Positions 52,945 through 61,550 of a stretch of DNA of 64,000 bases are shown piece after piece. The stretch covers positions 1 to 64,000 of the forward strand of contig NZ_RHNS01000012.1 in assembly GCF_003946305.1 (NCBI RefSeq), read 5' to 3'. The position numbers and the translations under genes were made by a program. Under the pieces are notes generated by a model, which worked only from the letters and a program-made list of their open reading frames with translations, had not been told where the DNA came from and did not search any database. How positions within the stretch are numbered: the first letter of the stretch is position 1; each line of letters starts with the position of its first letter. The DNA comes from Lacticaseibacillus porcinae (GTDB lineage: Bacteria; Bacillota; Bacilli; Lactobacillales; Lactobacillaceae).

Positions 52945-54933
52945 TTATTTAGTTGTTGCCGTTAAGACTTTAGCATCATCTGCAATTGGATCTTTGACCG
53001 CATTATATTTCAACAAGCCGACTGCATCCATATTGGTGATGATCACGATCATTGGCGTTTGCTTCCCAGCAGCTTTGATCGATTCGAGATCGACTTTAGC
53101 AACCAGTTGGCCATGTTTGACTTTGTCGCCATCAGCAACTTGGACATCAAAGCCTGCGCCTTTTAATTCAACCGTATCTAAGCCCATGTGCAGTAAGACT
53201 TCTAAGCCGCCAGCAGTCTTAAAGCCGATCGCATGCTTAGTTGGGAATACCGTGGTCACTTCACCATCAACTGGTGACACAATGTTGCCGTCAGTTGGGT
53301 CGATGGCAAAGCCGTCACCTAACATTTTTTGAGCAAAAGTAGGATCGCTTAATTGATCGAGTTCCAAGTAATGACCGTTGGCCACACTGTGGAATTCAAC
53401 GTCTACGCCAGCTTCAGTAGCAGAAGACTTTGCAGCAGCAGCCGGAGCAGCTGCAGCAGCTGGTTCGATTGCAGAAACTGGGGTATTGGATTCTTTTAAT
53501 TGCGTCAAAGCATCCGCAACAAATTGCACTTCAGTCCCGACAATAATTTGTAAGTTGTTCTTATCTAAAACATTGATACCAGGTACGCCAGTGGCTTTGA
53601 TCGCCGCTTTATCAATGTTGCCAGTATCGGACAACTTCAAACGCAAACGCGTCGTGCAGTTATCCACAACATTCAAGTTGTCGCTACCACCAAGGGCAGC
53701 GTAAATGCGCTTAGCTTGGATGGTGTATTTGTCGTCGTTTGCATCAGTAACCACTTCAGGCGCTACTTTGCCGTCATCGGCAGGTAATTCTTCGCGACCT
53801 GGGGTCATGATGTTGAACTTCTTAATGGCAAAATCAAAGCCGAAGTAGTAGATCACAGCCATCACTAACCCTTGAATGATCAACATGTAAGGCATGTTGG
53901 CAATTGGGTTCTTGAAACTTAAGACAAAGTCGACTAACCCAGCGGAGAAGGCAAACCCAGCAGTCCAGTGCATGAACGCTGCAAAGGCTAAGGAGATACC
54001 AGTAAATACCGCATGGATCACATACAATGGCCATGCCACAAACATGAAGGAGAATTCAAGCGGTTCAGTCACACCGGTGAAGAATGAGGCGAACGCACCG
54101 GCTAACATCAAAGAACCAACTTCTTTTTTGCGTTCTGGGCGGGCATTTTTGTAAATCGCGAACGCACCAGCAGGCAAGCCAAACATCATGACTGGGAAGA
54201 ACCCAGCTTGGAACATCCCGGTAACCCCTTTAGTCCCTTGAGAGGCTAAGAACTTACCGATATCGTTGATCCCGGCAACGTCAAACCAGAACACAGAGTT
54301 CAAGGCTTGGTGTAAACCTGTTGGAATCAGCAAACGGTTGAAGAAGCCGTACAAGCCGGCCCCCACGGCACCGAGTTTCACAATGGATTCACCAAAGGCA
54401 ACCAACACGTTATAAACTGGTGGCCAAACCACAAACAAGATCGCAGACACGATCATCATAACGAAAGCCGCCATGATCGGCACTGCACGTTTGCCTGAGA
54501 AGAAAGACAAGGCCATTGGTAATTTAACTGAGTGGAAACGGTTGAACAATGCGGCAGCGATCAACCCAGCGATGATCCCGATGAAAACGTTAGTGATTTG
54601 AGAAAAGGCGGGATCCACCGCAGTGACTTTAACGCCGGTGAAAGCCGCGATATTTTCAGGTTTCAACACATTGACAGGCACTTCAAAGGCAACTAACCCA
54701 GCAAAGGCTGCGGCCCCGTCTTTGCCTTCAGACATCCCTAAGGCAACACCCACAGCAAACAGAATTGGCAATTGACCCAAAATTGCCAACCCACCTTGCA
54801 ACAGGAACGTTGCAATAGCGTTAGGCCCAAAGGACAGCCAGTAGTTGGCGATCCCGACCAAAAGCGCGGCAGCTGGCAGTACAGCGACTGGCAGTTGTAA
54901 GGAGCGCCCAAGGTTTTGCATATATGATTTCAT
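52945..54933 (-). CDS. PTS EIICBA of the glucose/N-acetylglucosamine family
   Basis: 662 aa. EIIC (about 1-370, eight to ten helices, with GVTEPLEFSFMF near 287-298), EIIB (about 410-490, phospho-Cys in VDNCTTRLRLKL near 428) and EIIA (about 515-655, phospho-His in EVLLHMGLDTVELKG near 578), joined by an Ala/Pro linker. Imports and phosphorylates a hexose or amino sugar. The ATG at 54933 has GGAGG 5 nt upstream. Convergent with, and probably functionally tied to, the RpiR locus. Confidence 0.93.
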   Translation of the reverse strand: MKSYMQNLGRSLQLPVAVLPAAALLVGIANYWLSFGPNAIATFLLQGGLAILGQLPILFAVGVALGMSEGKDGAAAFAGLVAFEVPVNVLKPENIAAFTGVKVTAVDPAFSQITNVFIGIIAGLIAAALFNRFHSVKLPMALSFFSGKRAVPIMAAFVMMIVSAILFVVWPPVYNVLVAFGESIVKLGAVGAGLYGFFNRLLIPTGLHQALNSVFWFDVAGINDIGKFLASQGTKGVTGMFQAGFFPVMMFGLPAGAFAIYKNARPERKKEVGSLMLAGAFASFFTGVTEPLEFSFMFVAWPLYVIHAVFTGISLAFAAFMHWTAGFAFSAGLVDFVLSFKNPIANMPYMLIIQGLVMAVIYYFGFDFAIKKFNIMTPGREELPADDGKVAPEVVTDANDDKYTIQAKRIYAALGGSDNLNVVDNCTTRLRLKLSDTGNIDKAAIKATGVPGINVLDKNNLQIIVGTEVQFVADALTQLKESNTPVSAIEPAAAAAPAAAAKSSATEAGVDVEFHSVANGHYLELDQLSDPTFAQKMLGDGFAIDPTDGNIVSPVDGEVTTVFPTKHAIGFKTAGGLEVLLHMGLDTVELKGAGFDVQVADGDKVKHGQLVAKVDLESIKAAGKQTPMIVIITNMDAVGLLKYNAVKDPIADDAKVLTATTK

Positions 54934-54948
54934 GAGTTCCTCCAAGAT

Positions 54949-55017
54949 CTCTAGTCGAACGGACTAGTAAAAAATTTAGTACAAATAGGAGTATGCCAAG
55001 CTTGAAAACGCTTTGCA
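54949..55017 (-). promoter_or_regulatory. PTS leader hairpin and cre-like site
   Basis: CTAGTC-gaacg-GACTAG (about 54951-54967) lies in the leader just before the ribosome site. A cre-like sequence TGAAAACGCTTTGCA lies at 55003-55017. No clear -35/-10 pair or RAT antiterminator was found. Confidence 0.4.
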
Positions 55018-55617
55018 ACTGCGGAAATATTGGTACACACCAATTCAATTGGCCGGGCACGATTTCGGGCACCTCGAGGATACCGGTTGTTGTACGCTTT
55101 CATTTCACCTTTCGTCAAAGTGGTATGCAAAACCCGAACGAATTGTAAAAATATTGGTCCAAAATGCTGTAACCGATTTCCGAAGGCGTTACCTTTTAGC
55201 CGTTTAAATCGTCGACAACGGGATTCGGTGTCATATTCGTCAATTAATTTGAACCGCAGTGCATCCTATATGTATAGGCTTTTAGGCAAAAGTGATGGCA
55301 ACTGATCGGAAATACCGTCATAAATTGAATCCCCACTATGGCGGCTTAACTTCTCTTTTGTATTTTAATTAATCGAAATATTTTATCGAATAATCCGGCG
55401 ATCACCAAGGAAATTGAACCGCGTTATGATCGGTTTCAAATTAATGCATGACGGCTCAGGCATACTTGCTTTCATGCCTGAGCCATCGTGCCACACCACC
55501 ATCTTTTTCCCGTGTTTGAGGTAGTATCTCCCCTTTCATCATCTGCACCTTGACGATCACGCAATCTAGGCGCTTTGCCCAAGTCATGGTTCATTTTCAG
55601 CTACCGTTTTGCCACTT
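55018..55617. other. Long intergenic region with unexplained palindromes
   Basis: No credible gene. A strong palindrome at 55446-55491 (core GGCTCAGGCAT/ATGCCTGAGCC, 11 bp perfect, extended to 18 with two mismatches) has no T-run, so it is not a terminator. Also ATTGGT-acac-ACCAAT near 55028 and an inverted pair of ATTAATTTGAA(A)CCG blocks near 55233 and 55430. It is AT-richer than its surroundings and could be the remains of lost genes. Confidence 0.5.
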
Positions 55618-55656
55618 CAAAAGGCGAGAACCGCAAAAACCGGTCCTCGCCTTTTG
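55618..55656 (-). terminator. Terminator of the flavolipoprotein gene
   Basis: CAAAAGGCGAG.ACCG/CGGT.CTCGCCTTTTG, a 15-bp stem with one mismatch, about 30 bp after the stop codon. Confidence 0.8.
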
Positions 55657-55685
55657 AATGATAGATTCACGATGTTAAGTCTTGA

Positions 55686-56786
55686 TTATTTTGCTGCTTT
55701 GGCTGCATCAATAATTGCTTGTAAGTATCCAGCAGTATCGACAAATGTTGCCCCTGAAACCACATCTGCGACTTTCTTGGTGTTCTTCACCTTACCGACG
55801 GCAGTTTCAAGTTCCGCAATAGTCTTCCCATTGGCAAAAGCCGCGATCGCATCTGAGTTTTCGATCCAAGTATGAGTCGCTTTAGCTTCTTTAGTCATTA
55901 AAGCAGAGTAAGCTTTGGAGTTGGCCCGCTTAGAAGCTAAAACCGTGCCAGACTTGATGCCTTTACCAAAGTCTTTATCTGAATTCGGCAAAGCGCCAAA
56001 GGTTGCACTTGGGGTGTATTGGAATTCATCGACGAATACATTAGCAACTTTATTGTTTTGCATCGCCACAGTGATGATGCCAAAGCTTTGTTTGCCATGA
56101 GGTGCTGCCAAGATTTGTCCTTCTGTCACATTGTTATCTGTTGTGGCGATCCCTTTTGAAACCATCCCATTGGTTGCGACATCATAAATGGCTTGAACAT
56201 AACCAGCAGTGTCGGCAAACGTCGCGCCAGAAACCACATCAGCAGCCTTTTTGGTCGCCTTGAGATCCGTGACTGTTTGCTTGAGATCTGAAACTTTTTT
56301 GCCTTTGACATAATTTTGAATCGCAGTCATGCTTTCTTCCCAAGTCTTCGTCGCCTTCGCTTCTTTCTTCATTAAAGCAGAATAAGGCTTAGAATTTTGG
56401 GCTTTGCCGATTAAAAATTTGCCGCTAGGATAACCTTTACCAAAATCCTTGTCTGAGTTTGGCACCCCAGTCCAATCGGCAGATTTGTCGACATATTGGA
56501 ACTCATCAATGCGCGCCGCCACAATGGTATCTCCATTTAATGTCACATTAACCGCTGCCGCCGACTGCGTGCCATGCGGTGCGGCATAGCCTTGACGCAT
56601 CACCAATGTTCCCGCAGCTGGTGCGGTTTCACCAGACTTGAGGCCATCGTTGATGGTGATTTTCGTTTTTGTGGTGGCGCTGGAGCTGGTCTTGCTTGAT
56701 GAATCACTATCTTTTGTATTGCTACCACAAGCAGCGAGAGTTAACGCCAGTAAAATGGTGGTGCCGACTGTAACCAGTTTCTTCAT
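55686..56786 (-). CDS. pplA: Two-domain FMN-binding lipoprotein, PplA-like
   Basis: 366 aa. Lipobox LAAC (Cys at 20), then a Ser/Thr/Lys linker to about 55. Two tandem repeats follow (about 55-200 and 215-366). Each has the same landmarks: AAPHG, DEFQY, LPNSDKDFGKG-like segment and the flavinylation motif DVVSGATF. The architecture is that of PplA, the surface carrier of flavin-based extracellular electron transfer in Listeria and some lactobacilli. FMN would be attached to the Thr by ApbE. No other EET gene (ndh2, eetA/B, dmk, apbE) lies nearby. AGGAGG site. Confidence 0.85.
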   Translation of the reverse strand: MKKLVTVGTTILLALTLAACGSNTKDSDSSSKTSSSATTKTKITINDGLKSGETAPAAGTLVMRQGYAAPHGTQSAAAVNVTLNGDTIVAARIDEFQYVDKSADWTGVPNSDKDFGKGYPSGKFLIGKAQNSKPYSALMKKEAKATKTWEESMTAIQNYVKGKKVSDLKQTVTDLKATKKAADVVSGATFADTAGYVQAIYDVATNGMVSKGIATTDNNVTEGQILAAPHGKQSFGIITVAMQNNKVANVFVDEFQYTPSATFGALPNSDKDFGKGIKSGTVLASKRANSKAYSALMTKEAKATHTWIENSDAIAAFANGKTIAELETAVGKVKNTKKVADVVSGATFVDTAGYLQAIIDAAKAAK

Positions 56787-56852
56787 ATCTTTTTCCTCCT
56801 GAGATGGTGAACAGTTGACCTGACATTAGACCTATTTATTTCTGATATGTGA

Positions 56853-56880
56853 ATTATATCACGTCTAGAAAGCGCTTACT
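56853..56880 (-). promoter_or_regulatory. pplA promoter with cre-like site
   Basis: Minus strand extended -10 TGATATAAT (TATAAT at 56853-56858). A cre-like AGTAAGCGCTTTCT overlaps the -35 position (about 56867-56880), implying CcpA control. Confidence 0.55.
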
Positions 56881-56944
56881 ACAAGTTTATTGTAAACGAC
56901 CTTATTGGCAAGTCAGTCTTCACCTGAGATCCCTTTTTTAGTCA

Positions 56945-57016
56945 AAAAAATGGTCGCCATGGGTGGTGGCGACCAAGGAGTAAGGATTGGCCAAGTAGTG
57001 GGTGGCTACTTGGCGA
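56945..57016. terminator. Two adjacent hairpins with opposite terminator polarity
   Basis: GGTCGCC/GGCGACC (56952-56974) is followed by ATTTTTTT on the minus strand. GCCAAGTAG/CTACTTGGC (about 56988-57012) is followed by GATTTTTA on the plus strand. No flanking gene obviously needs either one. Confidence 0.5.
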
Positions 57017-57037
57017 TTTTTACTTGGAGGAGTAAAA

Positions 57038-57076
57038 ATGAAAAAGTTGGGTATGGGTATGGAAATAAGTGGGTGA
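57038..57076 (+). CDS. 12-codon micro-ORF with strong ribosome site
   Basis: ATG at 57038 preceded by GGAGG at 7 nt; encodes MKKLGMGMEISG and stops. The CCAAGT of the upstream hairpin could also pair with ACTTGG overlapping the ribosome site, so two structures compete. It may be a leader peptide or chance. It is upstream of the HesB-like gene but before that gene's own promoter. Confidence 0.25.
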   Translation: MKKLGMGMEISG

Positions 57077-57167
57077 CTTAAATCCATACGATTAATATAG
57101 CCAGTAAATGTGAAGAAATTGTGACGAAAAGCAAATATCGTTCGAAAAAATTGTATAGGCTTATAAA

Positions 57168-57196
57168 TTGCCTTATCACGTCAAAGTGACTATGCT
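57168..57196 (+). promoter_or_regulatory. Promoter of the HesB-like gene
   Basis: TTGCCT (57168-57173), 17-bp spacer, TATGCT (57191-57196). Confidence 0.5.
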
Positions 57197-57234
57197 TAAG
57201 TCAGGGAGTGTTGACATTTCAAGGAGGCAAACTC

Positions 57235-57588
57235 ATGGAAATTCATTTTAATGATGCTGCAGTGGCAAAACTAACACCACATTTAGCACCGGATAAGCGC
57301 TTATTGTTGACCTTTGAAGATGGCGTGGGGCCATATTCACAACACGCCATGATCCACATGCAAGTGCAATTCACCATTAACGTGATCCCTGACTCAGACG
57401 AAGCCAGCGATTATGATGTCGATTTACCCAGCAACTTAGGGCCTGTCGGCATCAAAGGGTACTCGCAAGAAGACTTAGATGAACATTTGAGTTTGAAGTA
57501 TATCCCGAACATGAGCATTTTTACCTTGTCAGGCGATGGTGGGGACATCGACGACAATGTGCAATTCATCGATTTTACCGAATCCTAA
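57235..57588 (+). CDS. HesB/IscA-like protein without cysteines
   Basis: 117 aa, resembling the Fe-S-biosynthesis-like (HesB/YneR) proteins of lactobacilli. The sequence contains no cysteine at all, so it cannot be a standard A-type cluster carrier. The C-terminal half is acidic (GDGGDIDDNVQFIDFTES). AAGGAGG 7 nt before the ATG. Followed by a GNAT gene 78 bp on. Function unclear. Confidence 0.7.
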   Translation: MEIHFNDAAVAKLTPHLAPDKRLLLTFEDGVGPYSQHAMIHMQVQFTINVIPDSDEASDYDVDLPSNLGPVGIKGYSQEDLDEHLSLKYIPNMSIFTLSGDGGDIDDNVQFIDFTES

Positions 57589-57666
57589 TGTTTTTTCACA
57601 TGAACTCTCATCAACAAAAGGGTACAATCATCGCAGACACTTTAAAGATGATTGTGAGGCAATATC

Positions 57667-58089
57667 GTGCAGTACCGATTTGAAACTGGTTTGACCATTC
57701 ATGAAATTAAAAAGCTTTATGGTGGCGTCGGGATGACCCACTATTTACAAGACATCGGCGAAACCGCTCGCGGCATCGCCAATTCCACTTTGTTGACCGC
57801 ACGGGACGTTGACGGCAACTTAGTCGGCTTGATCCGTGGCGTGTCAGATATGCACACGGTGTTGTTCATTCAAGACTTGATGGTCTTACCTGAATACCAA
57901 CATCAAGGTATCGGCCATGAGTTGTTGGATCAATTCGATGAATATTTCAAACAAGTCGCGCGCATCGTGGTCGTTTGCGATGATCCCGATATGCAAGCAT
58001 TCTTCGCATCAGCGGATTACATTCCTGAAAACGATACGGCGATCACCACCTTCATTCGCCCGCGCCGTTTGTTGGAACCAAAATATTAA
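57667..58089 (+). CDS. GNAT-family N-acetyltransferase
   Basis: 140 aa with the acetyl-CoA-binding motif A in IQDLMVLPEYQHQGIGHELLDQF (near 74-96). GTG start with GAGG 7 nt upstream. Substrate unknown. Confidence 0.85.
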   Translation: MQYRFETGLTIHEIKKLYGGVGMTHYLQDIGETARGIANSTLLTARDVDGNLVGLIRGVSDMHTVLFIQDLMVLPEYQHQGIGHELLDQFDEYFKQVARIVVVCDDPDMQAFFASADYIPENDTAITTFIRPRRLLEPKY

Positions 58090-58096
58090 ACGATAG

Positions 58097-58132
58097 ATCG
58101 AGTCTGTCATGGTGACTGGCTCGATTTTTTTG
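58097..58132 (+). terminator. GNAT gene terminator
   Basis: ATCGAG.../CTCGAT followed by TTTTTTT. Confidence 0.7.
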
Positions 58133-58184
58133 ACGACTGATTGCTAATGCCTGCCACCGTTTGCACGATCAAGGCCGAGAGATA

Positions 58185-58340
58185 ATTAAAGGCACCAAAA
58201 TCAACACGACAGTTACAAGATTGTACGAGCCATCAAGCAACGCATTTGCATAGAAGGCGCCTGCCAAGCAAATCCTAAGTTCGGGATTTACTCGTCAGGC
58301 GCCTTCTACTCTATGCTAAGTTCGCGTATGTCTCAGCCAC
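58185..58340. repeat. Family C repeat, copy 2 (156 bp)
   Basis: Same length and orientation as 45494-45649 with about seven substitutions. It keeps the GAAGGCGCCTG stem, the loop and the repeated CTAAGTTCG. One stem base has changed (GTCAGG in place of GGCAGG), giving a G-T pair. Again between convergent genes. Confidence 0.85.
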
Positions 58341-58350
58341 TTGATCGGAT

Positions 58351-59706
58351 CTATTGCTTTTGCGCTTGCAACATCGCCAGCACTTGATCATACACTGGCG
58401 ACTTCAAATAATTCGTTACAGCTAAAATGCGGATTTCTCCTGGCACTTGGTCATGGACTACTGATACCAAATCATCGCGGGTGATGAATAAAGCATTTTG
58501 ATCAGGGGTTAATTCAGAAATGGGTTGGGCAACGACACTGACGGTAATATCATTGAGATTCTTCAACTTGGCTTGCAGCAAGGTCACTGCCATTTGTGGC
58601 GTGCCCATGCCTTGGGTGCCGGTGATAATGATTTTGCGAATCGCATGTTTGCTAGGCTGTATCACCTCAACGTCGCTGGCAGGTTGATGGCTGTACTTCA
58701 ACACAACACTCGCAACGCCAAACGAAATGACCGCCGCTGCCAACACACCAGCCACCACTGCTAAGAAACTGCCAAGCCCATGCGGCGTCAACAACAGAAT
58801 TGAAATGATCGAGCCAGGCGAAGCCACTGTTGTCAAACCAGCATCAAGGCTTGAGAAAGTGAACGTGCCTGCCACCCCACCTGCGATTGCCGCTAACAAC
58901 AATGCCGGTTGACTTAAGACATAAGGAAAGTAAATTTCATGGATCCCACCGAAAAATTCAATGATCGCCGCGTTGCCTGCAGACTTTTGGGAATGGCCGT
59001 GGCCAAAGTAATGAAACGCCAACAAGATCCCCAATCCTGGCCCTGGGTTAGTTTCCACTAAAAACAATACCGATTTCCCGACTTGATCGGCTGCTTGCAT
59101 CCCTAACGGCGTTAAGATCCCATGATTTAACGCATTGTTCAAGAATAAGACTTTGGCTGGTTCAATGATCACGTTGGCTAATGGTAACAAATGCCAAGCA
59201 ATCAAATTCGCGACACCGCTAGCTAACAAGCTAGCGCCAGCATCCACCACTGGCGCTAAGCCGTAGTAGCTTGCTAATGCCAACAAGATCCCTAATATCC
59301 CGGCAGAGAAATTGTTCACCAACATTTCAAAGCCTTGTTTGACATGCGGACGCAACCAATCGTCAACGGCATTCACTGCCCACCCAGCGACAGGACCGGC
59401 GATCATCGCCCCTAAAATCGCGGCAGACTGCGCTGTTGAAATCACCCCCATCGCAGTGATCGCTGCTACCACGCCGCCGCGATGACCCCCAACGTTGCTG
59501 CCACCGGTGAAAGCTAACAACATCGGGATCAAATAGGCTTGACTCAGTGACACCACGCGATAAATATCAGCATTCGGCCACCAACCATGAGGCGCACACA
59601 CCGCTGCTAATAAGCCACACGCAATAAAGGCGGCAATATTTGGCATCACCATATCCGTTAAGACAGTGCCAACTTTAGTGATTTGTTTTCGGATTGAAGT
59701 GGTCAT
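58351..59706 (-). CDS. Mannitol-family PTS EIICB with non-canonical IIB
   Basis: 451 aa. EIIC of the mannitol type (about 10-340) with NHGILTPLG near 196-204 and GGIHEIYFPYV near 255-265, as in MtlA. The EIIB-like C-terminus (about 355-450) has the P-loop IIITGTQGMGTPQM where MtlA proteins have a CDAGMG motif, so the phosphorylated Cys is replaced by Gly. No EIIA or mannitol-phosphate dehydrogenase gene is adjacent; the neighbours are EAL proteins. ATG at 59706 with GGGGG upstream. It may be a transport-defective or regulatory relative. Confidence 0.85.
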   Translation of the reverse strand: MTTSIRKQITKVGTVLTDMVMPNIAAFIACGLLAAVCAPHGWWPNADIYRVVSLSQAYLIPMLLAFTGGSNVGGHRGGVVAAITAMGVISTAQSAAILGAMIAGPVAGWAVNAVDDWLRPHVKQGFEMLVNNFSAGILGILLALASYYGLAPVVDAGASLLASGVANLIAWHLLPLANVIIEPAKVLFLNNALNHGILTPLGMQAADQVGKSVLFLVETNPGPGLGILLAFHYFGHGHSQKSAGNAAIIEFFGGIHEIYFPYVLSQPALLLAAIAGGVAGTFTFSSLDAGLTTVASPGSIISILLLTPHGLGSFLAVVAGVLAAAVISFGVASVVLKYSHQPASDVEVIQPSKHAIRKIIITGTQGMGTPQMAVTLLQAKLKNLNDITVSVVAQPISELTPDQNALFITRDDLVSVVHDQVPGEIRILAVTNYLKSPVYDQVLAMLQAQKQ

Positions 59707-59722
59707 GATCACACCCCCAAGT

Positions 59723-60379
59723 CTAACTCACATCGATCAACTGCGGCCGCCCAAAGTAATACCCTTGCATAATATCTGGTTGATAATTGGTGGCAATTTT
59801 TAAATCTGCTTTATTCTCGAAACCTTCGATCGCAAAAAATACCCCTGCCAATTGTGCCTGTTCTCGCCAAAATTGTAATAACGGCGACACCAAGGTGATG
59901 AAATCTTTTTGATCATGGAAATTTTGCAACGCAAACTTATATTCTTGAACATAAGGCGCTAGCGCTTGAACGAGTTCAGGTTGATTGTCACCAGTGCCGA
60001 CATCATCGATGCACACCCACAACCCACCTGCTTGATACACCTTTGCCGCTGCCACCAACGCCGATATGGCCACGCCATTGGGCCGTTCTGTTAACTCCAC
60101 ACATAACTGCATCTCCGGCAATTGGGCTTGCAGTTGCGGCAAAGCTTTCAAATAATCCGCCCGCGCAAATTCAGGTTGATCTAAATTGATCGACACCATT
60201 TGAATAGCTTTAGGAACTGCAGCGACTGTTTGTTGAAGTAACGTCGTAATATCTTTCGCGTTAAAGCGCCCGAAGTCTTGAGGAAACGTCCATTGATCGC
60301 CGATTTTTTCCCGCAAAAATAATTCCAGCGCAAACCGTTCAGCTTGCGCATATTTTGGCTGTCCCCAAAATCGGATCAT
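59723..60379 (-). CDS. Stand-alone EAL-domain protein
   Basis: 218 aa, cytoplasmic, a single EAL domain of the c-di-GMP phosphodiesterase family. Recognisable positions: E in ALELFLRE (in place of EAL), N in SINLDQP, E in CVELTERP, DD in CIDDVGTGD, K in EYKFALQNF, E in FAIEGFENKAD and Q in MQGYYFGRP. The metal and catalytic residues appear retained, so activity is possible. ATG at 60379 with GGGGGG upstream. It lies 16 bp before the PTS gene, cotranscribed. Confidence 0.82.
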   Translation of the reverse strand: MIRFWGQPKYAQAERFALELFLREKIGDQWTFPQDFGRFNAKDITTLLQQTVAAVPKAIQMVSINLDQPEFARADYLKALPQLQAQLPEMQLCVELTERPNGVAISALVAAAKVYQAGGLWVCIDDVGTGDNQPELVQALAPYVQEYKFALQNFHDQKDFITLVSPLLQFWREQAQLAGVFFAIEGFENKADLKIATNYQPDIMQGYYFGRPQLIDVS

Positions 60380-60524
60380 GACATTTCCCCCCTTTTTTCC
60401 CCTAATCATACCATAACAAAAATCGTAAATGACATGAAATGACCATTTGCTTAAATCGTTTTCATTCGCTACACTTAAGGTTCAAACGACTCGGAAAATA
60501 TCATCAGATGAATGGAGGTTTCTG

Positions 60525-61505
60525 ATGCACATTTCAGCTTTTGGGGTCCGCGGCGATGAAGTGCCATACTTTCAAGCTTGGGCGGCCCGCACTGAAAACG
60601 AAGTCGACTTATATGCCGACTACCTCAATGTCGACACTTGTCAAAAGGCCAACAACGCCGACGCGATCACCTGTTTTCAAACTGTGCCTTACCCGGCAGC
60701 GCTATTTGCGCAATTGCCGGTCCCTTACTTAGCCTTGCGCAACGCCGGCTTTGAAAATGTCGACTTAGCCGCTGCACGCGCACATCACGTGAAAGTCAGT
60801 TATGTCCCAGCCTATTCACCCAGGGCGATCGCTGAGTTTGCAGTGATGAGTATGTTGACCTTGCTGCGACAAAATGGCCCGGTGCAAACTGCGTTACACG
60901 ATCATGATTACCGCTTAGCCAAAACCTTCATGGGGCGCGAACTTGGTGATTGTACCGTGGGTGTGATCGGTACTGGCCACATCGGTCAAGCCGTCATCAA
61001 GATCTTAAATGGCTTTGGTGCGCGGGTATTGATCACTGACACACATTTACCCCATGATGCCAGTTTGCACTATGAGGCGGTGCCATTGCCACAACTGCTT
61101 GCGCAAAGCGACATTATCACCTTGCACATCCCAGGGGATCCTAGCAATCATCACTTACTCAACGACCAAGCTTTTCGGATGATGAAAGCTGGAACTTTGA
61201 TCATCAACACGGCGCGGCCGAATGTCTTAGACACGCAAGCCTTGTTACATCATTTGCGCTCTGGCAAACTCGGTGGCGTGGCGATCGACACTTTTGAACA
61301 TGAAGCCGATGATTTGTTGCAACTGGCAGAAGATCACGACTTCAGCGATCCCTTGTGGGAGGAGTTGCTGGCGATGCCGAATGTGTTGTTGTCGCCGCAT
61401 ATTGCTTATTACACCGATGTGGCGGTGCGCAACATGGTTGAACAAGCATTAGACAGTTTGGTGGCTTTTCACGCAGGCGAGCCAGTCGCCACCGAATTGA
61501 CGTAA
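60525..61505 (+). CDS. D-2-hydroxyacid dehydrogenase (D-lactate dehydrogenase family)
   Basis: 326 aa. NAD-binding GVIGTGHIGQAVI near 146-158; catalytic Arg in NTARPNVLDTQ near 230, Glu in DTFEHEAD near 258 and His in LSPHIAYYTD near 292. Reduces pyruvate or another 2-oxoacid. In lactobacilli there are often several paralogues, so I do not assign ldhD. GGAGG 6 nt before the ATG. Confidence 0.9.
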   Translation: MHISAFGVRGDEVPYFQAWAARTENEVDLYADYLNVDTCQKANNADAITCFQTVPYPAALFAQLPVPYLALRNAGFENVDLAAARAHHVKVSYVPAYSPRAIAEFAVMSMLTLLRQNGPVQTALHDHDYRLAKTFMGRELGDCTVGVIGTGHIGQAVIKILNGFGARVLITDTHLPHDASLHYEAVPLPQLLAQSDIITLHIPGDPSNHHLLNDQAFRMMKAGTLIINTARPNVLDTQALLHHLRSGKLGGVAIDTFEHEADDLLQLAEDHDFSDPLWEELLAMPNVLLSPHIAYYTDVAVRNMVEQALDSLVAFHAGEPVATELT

Positions 61506-61507
61506 TC

Positions 61508-61547
61508 AAAAAGCCGGTGAAACTCACGTCGAGTTTCACCGGCTTTT
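61508..61547. terminator. Bidirectional terminator
   Basis: AAAAGCCGGTGAAACT/AGTTTCACCGGCTTTT, perfect 16-bp stem, between convergent genes. Confidence 0.9.
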
Positions 61548-61550
61548 GCT

